The position numbers were made by a program, and so were the translations under genes. Positions 44,634-53,720 of a stretch of 64,000 nt of DNA are shown piece by piece. How positions within the stretch are numbered: position 1 is the first letter of the stretch; each line of letters begins with the position of its first letter. Source of the DNA: G965197675 sp965197675 (GTDB taxonomy: Bacteria; Chloroflexota; Dehalococcoidia; Plut-88900); NCBI GenBank assembly GCA_965197675.1, contig OZ240221.1, forward strand, positions 372,001 to 436,000, written 5' to 3'. The notes under the pieces are model-generated. The model saw only the letters and a list, made by a program, of their open reading frames with translations. It was not told the origin of the DNA and ran no database searches.

Positions 44634-45995
44634 TCATTCCGTGTGGCCATCGGATTCAGCGTCGTAGGACATGTCCAACAGCTCCACGACGTGATATGAA
44701 CGCCCCGGACGCCCCTCTTTTCTAAGACCCATGTCCAGCTGGATCATGCAGCCAGGATTAGCCGTTACTAAGATATCGGCATCGGCAGAGGCGATGTCTT
44801 TCATCTTGCTATCCAGAATTCGAGAAGACATTTCCCTCTGAGTGATCTGATAGCTGCCCGCGGCCCCGCAGCAGCGGTCCGAGCCAGGCATCTCCACTAA
44901 CTCAAGGCCTGGGATGGAGTTCATCACCTCCCTGGGCTGGGATGTGATCCTCTGAGCGTTCGCCAGGTGACAGGAATCCTGATATGTCACCCGCCTTCGA
45001 ATCTCACCGGTGGGCCTGACCAGAGGTAACTGTGCCAGGAACTCGCTGACGTCTCGCACCTTATCCACGAAGACTTTGGCCCTCTCAGCGTAGACCGGAT
45101 CGTGCTCCAACAGCTCTTCGTACTCCTTGAGCATGGCTCCACAGCCCGCCGCATTGTTGATGACGTAGTCCACGCCCGCCTTTTCGAAGACATCAATGTT
45201 TCGCTTTGCCATGGTTCGGGCTGTATCTCGCTCTCCGTTGTGGACGTTAAGAGCAGCGCAACAGCCCTGGGTACCGGGTATTACAACATCGCAGCCGTTT
45301 CTAGCCAACACTCTCACGGTAGCAGCGTTCACAGGCCCAAAGGTTAGAGGCATGACACACCCTGAAAAGAAGCCTACACGTGCTCGCCTTACTCCTTGGG
45401 CTGGTACAAATTGCAGATTGGGGGGAGGAAAGAGCCTTTGGGGAAGCTCAGGGAGCATCTCTTCCATCTCTGAAAGCCGCGAGGGCAAGAATTCCTTCAG
45501 TCCATAGCGCCCAACCAGATCTTTGGCGCCCGATTTTTGATATAGGCGGGTCAGGCGAAAACCGAGCCTCAATCGCCATTGATAAGGCAACAACTGCTTA
45601 AACGCTAGCCACCGAAGAGATTTTTCCCACCATACTACATGGGTATCTCTCTGAATCCGGTTCCTGGTGGCCGCCATCAGGCTACCAAAGGGCACCGAAG
45701 AAGGGCAGGCTACTTCACAGGCCCTGCACTGAAGACAGAGCTCCATATGCTCGACCAGCCTATTGGTATAGTCTACTCGACCTTCTGCTACGGCCTTCAT
45801 CAAGGCCAGCCGCCCCCTGGGCGACTCAGTCTCCAAGCCCAACTCGAGGTAGGTAGGACATGCGTTCAGGCACAAGCCGCAGTGGACGCACTTGTACAGA
45901 TCCTTCTCGTCGATATCGTTTCCTGGGTGCAAGCCCAGGATATCCGTAGGGGACATCTCATTTATCTCCGTGTTTACCAAGTCTCTAGATGCCAT
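44634..45995 (-). CDS. glcF: Glycolate oxidase iron-sulfur subunit
   Basis: The 453-residue protein has two four-Cys ferredoxin boxes, Cys36-39-42-46 (CVHCGLCLNACP) and Cys87-90-93-97 (CLQCRACEVACP), and two CCG domains (GFFSGCVMP with GTQGCCAALNVHNG; YQDSCHLANAQ with GSDRCCGAAGSYQ). It passes electrons from the FAD subunits to the respiratory chain. Its ATG lies within the end of glcE (overlap 11 bases). Confidence 0.93.
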   Translation of the reverse strand: MASRDLVNTEINEMSPTDILGLHPGNDIDEKDLYKCVHCGLCLNACPTYLELGLETESPRGRLALMKAVAEGRVDYTNRLVEHMELCLQCRACEVACPSSVPFGSLMAATRNRIQRDTHVVWWEKSLRWLAFKQLLPYQWRLRLGFRLTRLYQKSGAKDLVGRYGLKEFLPSRLSEMEEMLPELPQRLFPPPNLQFVPAQGVRRARVGFFSGCVMPLTFGPVNAATVRVLARNGCDVVIPGTQGCCAALNVHNGERDTARTMAKRNIDVFEKAGVDYVINNAAGCGAMLKEYEELLEHDPVYAERAKVFVDKVRDVSEFLAQLPLVRPTGEIRRRVTYQDSCHLANAQRITSQPREVMNSIPGLELVEMPGSDRCCGAAGSYQITQREMSSRILDSKMKDIASADADILVTANPGCMIQLDMGLRKEGRPGRSYHVVELLDMSYDAESDGHTE

Positions 45996-47325
45996 CCACG
46001 AATCTGCCTGGGTTCAATGTGCCGGCTGGGTCGTACTGTTCCTTTATCCGTTTCATTAGCTGGGTCTGCAGCCCATTCACTCCCCAGACATCTATCTCCC
46101 GCTTGAGCTCGGTGGGGCAAACCTCCACTACCGCGTGCCCGTGGAATCTATCCGCCAGCCTTCTCAAGCCATCTACGAGACCCTTGAAAGAGCCCATAGA
46201 GCCGTTGTCAGCCCACCAGCAGCTGTGTGTTATTCCGTGAGTGATATTGGTAAGCAACGCCCCCTCTAGACCCTTTTCCTTGCCAAGCGCGGAGATGTTT
46301 CCCATTAGAGCGGCCGTATCCGAGGATAGAGATGTCGACTTGACTATCATCGCGGCCCCGTGACCCTCGCTTCTACCCAGATTCCTGATTTCAGACCAAA
46401 TCAACCTTGAGCTGTCGATATCATCTGCGGAGGTGTGCTCTACCTGATGAGTTTTGCAAACCTCTCTAATCTCTTTCTCCTGTCTCTTCACAGATGCCGA
46501 GGTGCCACCCAGCTCCACCACCAGAAGCCACCCTTCAGTCATATCTGTAGTGCTACTCAGAAATCCCGATGCCCTCTCGTCAAGAATCTCCATGGCCAGT
46601 GGCAATACCCCTCTATTAGATATCTCTCTGGCTATGCCTACGGCCTCCGCCGCGGACGAACATGAGACAATGAGTGTGTGTTCCTCTTTGAAGAGCGGGG
46701 CGATTTTGAAGGCGGCCTCCACGATTATTCCCAGTGTTCCTAGAGAGCCCGTGTAGAGCTTGTTCATGTCGTAGCCTGTAACGTTCTTGACCACCCTGCC
46801 TCCCCCCTTGGTTACCTCGCCGTTGGGATGAACCACTTTGATCCCTATGAGTCTATCCCTCGCCGTGCCGAAGAAGGCCCTTCGAGGGCCGCTGGTGTTA
46901 CACGCAAGTATGCCTCCGATGGTGGCATTCTCAGCTCCCGGTGGGTCCAAGGGAAGGAACTGACCATGTCTGGCAAGCTCGCTCTGGAGCGCCCCCAGTG
47001 ATATTCCTCCCTCCACGATTACTGTTAGATCAGCGGGCTCGTACTCCAAGATTCGGTTCAGCCGACTCGTGCCGGCAACCAGGTCTACTCGGCCGGCCAG
47101 ATTACCGAGCCTCATCTGAGTGCCCGCACCCCAAGGAACCACGGCCTTACCTTGTCCATCGGCAGCAGCCAGGAGTTGACTTACCTCTTCCAGAGTGTTG
47201 GGAAAGACGACACTCTCTGGCGTCTGCTCATCCACCTTATAGTTGGAGAGTCCCGCCTCGTGGGTTATCTTTCTGTTATTCGGTATGGCAGAGACAACTT
47301 TATCGAAGGTTCTAGCTCTAGTCAT
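45985..47325 (-). CDS. glcE: Glycolate oxidase FAD-binding subunit
   Basis: The 446-residue protein is a PCMH-type FAD-binding oxidase: QTPESVVFPNTLEEVSQLL, VVPWGAGTQMRLGN, TVIVEGGISLGALQSELARH and PLDPPGAENATIGGILACN, followed by GGRVVKNVTGYDMNKLYTGS. The C-terminus DPAGTLNPGRFVDGI is typical. It is somewhat longer than E. coli GlcE (350) and keeps an extended C-terminal half. It lies between glcD and glcF on one transcript. Confidence 0.9.
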   Translation of the reverse strand: MTRARTFDKVVSAIPNNRKITHEAGLSNYKVDEQTPESVVFPNTLEEVSQLLAAADGQGKAVVPWGAGTQMRLGNLAGRVDLVAGTSRLNRILEYEPADLTVIVEGGISLGALQSELARHGQFLPLDPPGAENATIGGILACNTSGPRRAFFGTARDRLIGIKVVHPNGEVTKGGGRVVKNVTGYDMNKLYTGSLGTLGIIVEAAFKIAPLFKEEHTLIVSCSSAAEAVGIAREISNRGVLPLAMEILDERASGFLSSTTDMTEGWLLVVELGGTSASVKRQEKEIREVCKTHQVEHTSADDIDSSRLIWSEIRNLGRSEGHGAAMIVKSTSLSSDTAALMGNISALGKEKGLEGALLTNITHGITHSCWWADNGSMGSFKGLVDGLRRLADRFHGHAVVEVCPTELKREIDVWGVNGLQTQLMKRIKEQYDPAGTLNPGRFVDGI

Positions 47326-47363
47326 GATAGCAGTCTGGGTTGATGCATACGTGCAGGATCGGC

Positions 47364-48806
47364 TCAGATGTACATATCAGAACCGACGCTGGCCATTTGA
47401 GGCAACCTCCAGCGATCCTCCGAGGGCGCATCCTTAGGAAATATCTTACCCGGGTTGAAAAAGCCGGATGAATCGAAAGCCAGTTGAAGCTTTCGCATGG
47501 CCTCCATATCAGCATCAGTGAACACCCAGGGCATATACTTCTGCTTCTCCAACCCGATTCCATGTTCACCGGTCAAAGCTCCACCAACATCGACGCAGAC
47601 CCTCATCACCTCCCCACCAGCCTCGATCACCTTATCCTTAAGGCCAGGTTCTCGCTCATCAAACAGAATGTTGGGATGGATGTTGCCATCGCCCGCGTGA
47701 AAGACATTGGCAATGGGAAGGTTGTATTTCCTGCTCACCTCGCTTACCCGCCTCATAACCTCCGGCAGCTTGGTCCTGGGCACCACACCATCCAGGATAT
47801 AATAGTTGGGTGCAAGGCGACCCAGGGCGCCAATGGCGCCCTTACGACCTGCCCATAATCTTTCTCTATCCTCGGGACTGTCTGCCACTCTGATCTCTGT
47901 GGCGTGCTTATCTCGACATATCTTCTCGATGGCGATGGCCTCTTCGTCTACCGACTCTTTGAGTCCCTCCAGCTCTACCAGAAGCACGGCATCGGCTTGT
48001 GATGGATACCCAGCGTGGATGACCGGCTCGACTGCTTGGATGATCAGCTTATCGATCATTTCCAACGCGCCGGGGACGATACCATTGGCTATGATGGATG
48101 AGACGGTGTTGCTGGCGTCGTTCATGCTATCAAAGATGGCCAGGAAAGTCCTCACCGTCTCAGATAGTCTCATCAATCTCACGCTGATCTTGGTGACGAC
48201 CACAAATGTCCCCTCGGAGGCCACGATGATTCCGGGAAGGTCATAGCCAGGCACGTCCCGAGTCTTGTCACCAACCCACATGATCTCGCCATCCGACGTC
48301 ACTACTTCCATGCCCAATACGTGGTTGGTGGTAACCCCGTAGGCCAGACAATGGGGACCACCAGCGTTTTCCGACACATTCCCACCGATAGTACATGCCT
48401 TCTGACTGGATGGGTCAGGGGCATAATAGAGACCGAATTTGCTCACCGCCTTGCTGAGGTCTATGTTGACGAGTCCGGGCTCGACTACCGCCAGCATGTT
48501 ATCGGGATCCACCTCCAGAACTCTCTTGAGACGGGCCATGGACAACATGATGCCCCTGGCAGCGGCTATGGCACCTCCGCTGATACTGGTTCCCGCCCCT
48601 CGGGGCACTATCGGTATGTTCTCACGACGGGCCACCTTAACGACGTGGGAGACTTCCTCTGCTGAGGAAGGCACAACCACCAACTCGGGCAGACCCTTCT
48701 CCTGGGAGCCATCATATTCGTAGACCAGCAAGTCTTCGGGAGCGTAGAGAACATACCGTTCCCCCACGATATCTATGAGATCTTGAATGACTCTATGCCC
48801 GATCAC
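47364..48806 (-). CDS. glcD: Glycolate oxidase subunit GlcD-like (FAD-linked)
   Basis: The 480-residue protein oxidises glycolate or a related 2-hydroxyacid. LVYEYDGSQEKGLPELVVVP, IPIVPRGAGTSISGGAIAAA, ALVEPGLVN-like VVEPGLVNIDLSKAV, DPSSQKACTIGGNVSENAGG and VFHAGDGNIHPNILFDERE with GALTGEHGIGLEKQKYM are family blocks. GTG 48806 with GGAGAG upstream fits the family N-terminus. The frame is open another 86 codons, but those translate a dispersed repeat and are not believed. D-lactate dehydrogenases share this fold; glcE and glcF support glycolate. Confidence 0.92.
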   Translation of the reverse strand: MIGHRVIQDLIDIVGERYVLYAPEDLLVYEYDGSQEKGLPELVVVPSSAEEVSHVVKVARRENIPIVPRGAGTSISGGAIAAARGIMLSMARLKRVLEVDPDNMLAVVEPGLVNIDLSKAVSKFGLYYAPDPSSQKACTIGGNVSENAGGPHCLAYGVTTNHVLGMEVVTSDGEIMWVGDKTRDVPGYDLPGIIVASEGTFVVVTKISVRLMRLSETVRTFLAIFDSMNDASNTVSSIIANGIVPGALEMIDKLIIQAVEPVIHAGYPSQADAVLLVELEGLKESVDEEAIAIEKICRDKHATEIRVADSPEDRERLWAGRKGAIGALGRLAPNYYILDGVVPRTKLPEVMRRVSEVSRKYNLPIANVFHAGDGNIHPNILFDEREPGLKDKVIEAGGEVMRVCVDVGGALTGEHGIGLEKQKYMPWVFTDADMEAMRKLQLAFDSSGFFNPGKIFPKDAPSEDRWRLPQMASVGSDMYI

Positions 48807-48885
48807 GCTCTCTATCTCTCCGCCAACGATTAGCAATACAGTATACCTGAAATGCTCTGCCTCTGGATTAACCCTCCCAAATTCC

Positions 48886-49030
48886 TCACCCCCTATACCG
48901 TCATTCTCGTGCTTGACACGGGAATCCAGAAGGACACATCCCTCTGGCAGGGGGCATGGGGGTCTGTCCTCAGCTTGACTGGGGAATGTGCCCCCAGACC
49001 CCAAAACCCACCTGGGCGGGCGGGTTTGAT
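48886..49030. repeat. Composite dispersed repeat, copy 7
   Basis: CCGTCATTCTCGTGCTTGAC, ACACATCCCTCTGGCAGGGG, CTCAGCTTGACTGGGGAATG and CCCACCTGGGCGGGCGGG are present. It lies between the divergent glcD and glycerate kinase genes. Confidence 0.75.
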
Positions 49031-49080
49031 CCCACCCGCTGCGCTTAACGCCAGACCTTCCCATAGGCTATAATGCCCCT

Positions 49081-50238
49081 ATGCGGATTGTGGTCGCCCC
49101 CCAAGCCTTCAAAGGCAGCCTCGGCGCGTTCCAGGTGTGCGATGCCATGCGTGATGGAATACTACAAGTCGCTCCGGAGACGGAGGTATGTATATCCCCC
49201 ATGGCCGACGGAGGAGACGGCACGCTGGAAGTCTTGATAAAGAACACACAGGGTAAAACCGTATCATGCTTGGTTACAGGCCCTCTGAGCAAGAAAGTAC
49301 ATGCGGTCTGGGGAATCATGGGAAACGGTCGAACGGCAGTCATCGAGATGGCGCGAGCATCTGGGTTGGCGCTGATCTCCAAAGCCGAGCAAAACCCCAT
49401 GATAGCTACCACCTACGGCACGGGTGAGCTGATTCTCGATGCTCTAAATGCTGGCTATAGGGAGTTCATTGTTGGCGTGGGGGGAAGCGCTACGTGTGAT
49501 GGCGGGGCAGGGATGGCGCAGGCTTTGGGAGTAAGACTGTTGGACGCTCAGGGAAAAGAGCTGCCCTACGGTGGTAAAGGGTTACTCCGTCTCGACCGGA
49601 TAGACATGAGTGACGTCGATCCCAGAGTATTCGACTCACGCTTCCAAGTGGCATCCGACGTAACGAACCCCCTGTGTGGTCCGGAGGGAACGGCGGCAAT
49701 ATACGGCCCCCAGAAGGGAGCTGCGCCGGCCATGGTTAAGGAGTTGGACGAGGCCCTTCTACACTACGCCGAGATACTGAATAGAGACCTGGGAGTGGAT
49801 ATCGAGGACGTTCCCGGTGCGGGCGCTGCGGGTGGGTTGGGGGCTGGCTTGATTGCATTTTTGAGGGCGGAGCTTCGGCCCGGCGTGGATGTCGTCTCGG
49901 AAGCTATCGACTTCTCTGGCGTGCTGAAGGAAAGCGCCCTGGTGATTACCGGGGAAGGACAGTTAGATGGACAGTCGGCCTATGGCAAGACCATATTGGG
50001 AGTAGCGTCTAGGGCGCAGAAGTTCAAGATTCCAGTCATAGCCATAGCAGGAAGCATAAGGCCGGGATACCAGTCTATCTATCAACAGGGGGTCACGTCG
50101 GCGGTAAGCATTGTTACTGGGCCCATTGAGCTGGATGAAGCCGTCGACAATACTTACAAGCTTGTCGCCGATGCCACCGAGCGAGCGATGAGAATGGTAT
50201 CAGCCGGGATAGCTATTAGGCAAAACCGAGAGAGGTAA
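49081..50238 (+). CDS. Glycerate kinase (GarK/GlxK type)
   Basis: The 385-residue protein shows IVVAPQAFKGSLGAFQVCDA, SPMADGGDGTLEVLI, IEMARASGLALI, GTGELILDALNAGYREFIVG with GGSATCDGGAGMAQALG, and ITGEGQLDGQSAYGKTILGV, the usual blocks of the family that phosphorylates glycerate to 2-phosphoglycerate. Together with GlcDEF and the glyoxylate aminotransferase it would lead carbon from C2 compounds to glycolysis; the step from glycine or glyoxylate to glycerate is not in the window. thyX starts 6 bases after it. Confidence 0.92.
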   Translation: MRIVVAPQAFKGSLGAFQVCDAMRDGILQVAPETEVCISPMADGGDGTLEVLIKNTQGKTVSCLVTGPLSKKVHAVWGIMGNGRTAVIEMARASGLALISKAEQNPMIATTYGTGELILDALNAGYREFIVGVGGSATCDGGAGMAQALGVRLLDAQGKELPYGGKGLLRLDRIDMSDVDPRVFDSRFQVASDVTNPLCGPEGTAAIYGPQKGAAPAMVKELDEALLHYAEILNRDLGVDIEDVPGAGAAGGLGAGLIAFLRAELRPGVDVVSEAIDFSGVLKESALVITGEGQLDGQSAYGKTILGVASRAQKFKIPVIAIAGSIRPGYQSIYQQGVTSAVSIVTGPIELDEAVDNTYKLVADATERAMRMVSAGIAIRQNRER

Positions 50239-50244
50239 TCAGTA

Positions 50245-50952
50245 ATGGCTGACGGAGCGGTGGCGCCTCCCGCGAACCTTAAAAAAGGGATGAAAGTACG
50301 TGTTCTCGACAAGGGCTTCGTTCAGTTGCTGGACTACATAGGCTCAGACGAGCGCATCATAGATGCCGCCAGAGTATCCACCGGCACCAAGGGAGATCCG
50401 GAAAAAGACAGACGCTTGCTCTTTTTCCTCATGGAGAACAAGCATGGCACCCCCTTCGAGCACGTGGTTTTCCAGTTTCTTATCAAGTGCCCCATCTTCG
50501 TCGCCCGACAGTGGATGAGGCATAGAATCGCTAGCTACAACGAGCGCTCTGCTAGATACAGGGTGTTCGATGAAGAGTTCTACGTCCCCTCTATGGACCA
50601 TGTTCCCGAGATATTCGATGAAGACGACGTGCAAGAATACGTGGACGTAATGAAGCATGCCCATGAATTTTATCAGAGGATGGTGGATAAGGCGCAGCCG
50701 CACAAGGAGATGCGAAAGCGTACTAGAGAGGTGTTCCGAGGTGTACTGGGCACATCCTACTACACCGAGTTCTATTGGACCCTAAATCTTCGGGCGTTGA
50801 TGAATTTCCTGGATCTCAGGACGGGTGAAGGCGCCCAGCCAGAGATACGGGAATATGCTCATGCAATTACCTCCATGGCTAAGGAGGTAGCCCCTACGTC
50901 CTACGAAGCCTTCGAGAAATACATTCTCAACAAAGCTGAACCTCATGCCTAG
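50245..50952 (+). CDS. thyX: Flavin-dependent thymidylate synthase
   Basis: ThyX methylates dUMP using methylene-tetrahydrofolate, FAD and NADPH. The signature RHRIASYNERSARY (92-105) is present, with GTPFEHVVFQFLIKCPIFVARQW before and FRGVLGTSYYTEFYWTLNLR after. Length 235 is normal. The FolB gene elsewhere in the window supplies the folate pathway. Its end overlaps thiE by 8 bases. Confidence 0.94.
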   Translation: MADGAVAPPANLKKGMKVRVLDKGFVQLLDYIGSDERIIDAARVSTGTKGDPEKDRRLLFFLMENKHGTPFEHVVFQFLIKCPIFVARQWMRHRIASYNERSARYRVFDEEFYVPSMDHVPEIFDEDDVQEYVDVMKHAHEFYQRMVDKAQPHKEMRKRTREVFRGVLGTSYYTEFYWTLNLRALMNFLDLRTGEGAQPEIREYAHAITSMAKEVAPTSYEAFEKYILNKAEPHA

Positions 50953-51580
50953 CCCTATCGCAGATATCAAGCTGCACTTGGTCACTGATCGAACTCTCTG
51001 CACCGATGGGTCTCTTGAAGAAGCTGTGGCCCAGGCTATCGATGGAGGGGTTGAGGCTGTTCACCTGAGAGAGCGTGGTATGCCTGCCGGCGAGCTGTAC
51101 GATCTGGCCAGGCGCCTACGAAAGATAACCTTGGGCAAGGCTCTATTGATCATCAACGACAGAGTGGACGTCGCTTTGGCAATTTCCGCCGATGGGGTGC
51201 ACCTGCCCAGCAACTCGGTACCTGTATACGTGGCGAAAAAGCTGGGTGCTGACCTGCTTTTAGTAGGCAGGTCCGCCCATACAGTAGAGCAGGCTGTAGA
51301 AGCATGGATACAAGAGGCTGACTACGTGTTTCTGGGCACCATGTTCGAGTCGGACTCTCACCCCGGTTTTCCACCGGTAGGCCCAGGCCTGATCCGAGAG
51401 GTCAAATCCAAAGTGAACCTGCCCCTCTTTGGCATTGGAGGCATCAACGCTTCCAACGCGGGGCAGGTTATGGAGGCTGGAGCCAGTGGTATAGCGGTAA
51501 TCCGCTCAATTCTCACCGCTCCGAATAGAAAGAGGGGGGCTCAAGAGCTGGTGCAGGCGGTACAGCAAACCCCGCCATGA
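50945..51580 (+). CDS. thiE: Thiamine phosphate synthase
   Basis: ThiE joins the pyrimidine and thiazole parts of thiamine. KLHLVTDRTLC, AVHLRERGMPAGELYDLAR, LLIINDRVDVALAISADGVH and GADLLLVGRSAH give the TIM barrel, with YVFLGTMFESDSHPG and PLFGIGGINASNAGQVMEAG binding phosphate. At 211 residues it is normal. The overlap with thyX and with the TatD gene (ATGA) suggests one transcript. Confidence 0.92.
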   Translation: MPSPIADIKLHLVTDRTLCTDGSLEEAVAQAIDGGVEAVHLRERGMPAGELYDLARRLRKITLGKALLIINDRVDVALAISADGVHLPSNSVPVYVAKKLGADLLLVGRSAHTVEQAVEAWIQEADYVFLGTMFESDSHPGFPPVGPGLIREVKSKVNLPLFGIGGINASNAGQVMEAGASGIAVIRSILTAPNRKRGAQELVQAVQQTPP

Positions 51581-52344
51581 TCGATCTCTCCGACAGCCAC
51601 ACTCACCTGGAGGATTACAGTCCCGCTGAGCTAGAGAGCCTTGTGGGCCGAGCGAGAGAAGAGGGTGTTGGAAGGTTCATCACTGCTGGCAGCACCATCG
51701 AGTCATCCAGGGCAGCCATTCGTATAGCCGAGTCCTATTCTGATATCTATGCCGGCGTTGGCATTCATCCCGTAGAGGTCTCTGGGGCCGTCACGGATGA
51801 GGTTTTGGAGGAGCTAAAGCGGCTGGCAACCTCCAGCGATAAGGTGATGGTAATCAGCGAGCCAGGTTTGGATTATCTGAAGGGTAAGGCCTCAAGAGAA
51901 CTTCAGCAGCAGGTGTTTCGAGAGCACATCAGGTTGGCCAAAGAGGTCAGGCTCCCCCTCATCTTTCACAGCCGAGAGGCCTACTGGGACTGTCTGAGTA
52001 TTCTGGAAGAAGAGCACATCTACGAGGTGGGAGCCGTTATGCATTATTTTGTCGCTGACCTCTCAATTGCCAAGGCGTGCTTAGATCTGGGCGTCTATAT
52101 TTCGATGGCGAGACCTCTCTTGAACGTGCCGCAGCTCGAGAACGTGGTGCGAAACATACCCATGGAGTTTCTGCTGCTGGAGACGGATTCCTTCCCACAG
52201 CCCTGGAGGAAGAACGCAACGGAGCCGGCTTATGTCCGGCGTATAGCGAAGAGGGTTGCTGAGTTGAGAAATATGTCGCTAGAAGAGGTTGCCGAACAAA
52301 CTACTGCGAACCTCAAAAGGCTGGTAGGCTCTAGACTTCGATAG
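51577..52344 (+). CDS. TatD-family metal-dependent hydrolase
   Basis: The 255-residue protein is a TIM-barrel hydrolase: SDSHTHLEDYS carries two metal His residues, VGIHPVEVSG, VISEPGLDYLKG with Glu, LPLIFHSREAYWDCL, AVMHYFVADLS and LLLETDSFPQPWRK with Asp follow the family order. TatD proteins are often DNases. Its end overlaps the end of the opposite selenocysteine rhodanese gene by 14 bases. Confidence 0.9.
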   Translation: MIDLSDSHTHLEDYSPAELESLVGRAREEGVGRFITAGSTIESSRAAIRIAESYSDIYAGVGIHPVEVSGAVTDEVLEELKRLATSSDKVMVISEPGLDYLKGKASRELQQQVFREHIRLAKEVRLPLIFHSREAYWDCLSILEEEHIYEVGAVMHYFVADLSIAKACLDLGVYISMARPLLNVPQLENVVRNIPMEFLLLETDSFPQPWRKNATEPAYVRRIAKRVAELRNMSLEEVAEQTTANLKRLVGSRLR

Positions 52345-53188
52345 GGGTATCGTCCCGGTTGCCCCACTCAGCCCACGATGCGTCGTAGTTGCTCACTTTT
52401 TCGTAGCCGAGGAGTTTCAAGACGAACATTACGTGCGCCGCACGTATGCCACCCTGTCAGTAGGTGACTATCTCCTTCTCCGGGGTGATTCCCGCCGATT
52501 CATACAGCTTCCGAAGCTCCTCAGGTGACTTGAACGCCCGAAACTGATCATCGGAGACCGCCTCGGTCCACTCGATGTGCACCGTACCGGGTATATGCCC
52601 ACCCCTCTTATTGCCTCGCAGGCTGGTGCCGTCGTATTCGCCGTCAGAGCGCACGTCTAGCGTGACGAAACCAGGTTTGTTCAGACTGCTAAGAAGACTG
52701 TCCACAGTGCAGATGTAACCGGGATCCAGCCTGGATATAAACCGTACCTCGGGATGATGACTCATGGAGCCGTGGAAAGGGTATGCTCCCAGAGACACCT
52801 GTTCCCACTTCCTGCCTTCATTTACCCACTTGTTCCACCCACCGTTGAGAACCCACACCTTTTCGTGGCCAAACATCCGTAGAACCCACCACAGCCTGGC
52901 GGCGTAGAGCCCACCCCACTCGTCGTAGGCCACCACACTGTGCTCGTTGCCTATTCCCACTCTGCCCATGGACTTGGCGAACTGATCAGGAGACATCACG
53001 TGAACGTCATCCGATGGGTCTTTGAAGTAGTCGCGGTTGAGGCCGATGGCATTGGGTATGTGCCCCCGTTTGTATCCATCCAGGGGGCCCATGTCCACTA
53101 TGCGCAGTTGGGGATCATCCAGGTAGTGCTCAAGCCAATCGGTCTCCACTAGCATGTCCGGCCGGTCGTGCTTCTTACCGTTGGTCAT
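52331..53188 (-). CDS. Two-domain rhodanese with predicted selenocysteine at residue 244
   Basis: Reading from ATG 53188 to TAG 52331 gives 285 residues with one internal TGA at 52457-52459. VETDWLEHYLDDPQLRIVDM and VAYDEWGGLYAARLWWVLRM mark domain 1. Domain 2 has PGFVTLDVRSDGEYDG, GHIPGTVHIEWTEAV and EKEIVTY, then TGA, then QGGIRAAHVMFVLKLLGYEK and YDASWAEWGN. The usual active site is YCQGG(I/V)R, so the TGA replaces the persulfide-forming Cys. All flanks stay in frame, making selenocysteine far likelier than a nonsense mutation. The enzyme would transfer sulfane sulfur or selenium. It starts in an ATGA overlap with the HMA-like gene. Confidence 0.88.
52430..52446 (-). promoter_or_regulatory. 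Candidate bacterial SECIS hairpin of the rhodanese
   Basis: Ten bases after the TGA, TACGTGC GGC GCACGTA forms a perfect 7-bp stem with a GGC loop that begins 17 nt after the TGA. Distance, stem length and a G in the first loop positions all fit the published bacterial SECIS model. Confidence 0.7.
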
Positions 53189-53574
53189 TCTTTGCTAACC
53201 TTTCGTCTTACAGATAACAGTGGCCTTCCCAGTTTCTCGAGAATCTCACGGAGTTTGGGCATAACTACCACACCCAAAACAGCCTCGCCAAGCTCACGTG
53301 TCTGAGTCGCTCCAGCTAGAGATACAACTTCAAACCTGTCTGGTGCGGGTAGGAACGTGACTTCCTGTACACCTGAAGCCTCTTCCAAGGCTCTCTTTGC
53401 TCGTCTAACGCAGAGGCTGTAACAGATGAGGCCGTCAACCCATACCTCGGTTCGAGCAAGGCTGTTTGAGTCTTGCCTGGGCCCAGGTACGACAGAGGCC
53501 CGTGGATTCACGAAGATATTTTTCCAACTCGGCATCGATGTTGCATCGCCTCTAGGAGCCTGTCTCAAAACCAC
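53185..53574 (-). CDS. HMA-like small protein of the selenoprotein cluster
   Basis: The 129-residue product holds a ferredoxin-like heavy-metal-associated fold: TEVWVDGLICYSLCVRRAKR (about 42-61) gives a Cys-x3-Cys, then ALEEASGVQEVTFLPAPDRFEVV and a helix to the C-terminus. The Cys spacing is one residue longer than the classic CxxC of metal chaperones, so metal binding is uncertain. A Met at about codon 14 (53535) is an alternative start. It overlaps the rhodanese start by four bases, so the two products probably work together, perhaps in sulfur or metal transfer. Confidence 0.75.
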   Translation of the reverse strand: MVLRQAPRGDATSMPSWKNIFVNPRASVVPGPRQDSNSLARTEVWVDGLICYSLCVRRAKRALEEASGVQEVTFLPAPDRFEVVSLAGATQTRELGEAVLGVVVMPKLREILEKLGRPLLSVRRKVSKE

Positions 53575-53579
53575 GCCCT

Positions 53580-53692
53580 AAGGGAGTCCAGAGGGATGTG
53601 TCCCTCTGGCAGGGGGTCTGGGGGGCCTTCCTCAGCTTGACTGGGGAATGTACCCCCAGATACAAAACTTATCTGGGCAGGTGGGTGGGATC
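53580..53692. repeat. Composite dispersed repeat, copy 8
   Basis: AGGGAGTCCAGAGGGATGTG, CCCTCTGGCAGGGGGTCTGG, CTCAGCTTGACTGGGGAATG and TTATCTGGGCAGGTGGGTGG are present between the ArsC-like and HMA-like genes. Confidence 0.75.
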
Positions 53693-53720
53693 AATGCATT
53701 TGCCCTTCTCGGACAAGCTC

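Noticed and set aside
48807..49064. 86-codon N-terminal extension of glcD
   Set aside because: It translates a dispersed repeat that occurs many times in the window, and GlcD similarity begins only after the GTG at 48806.
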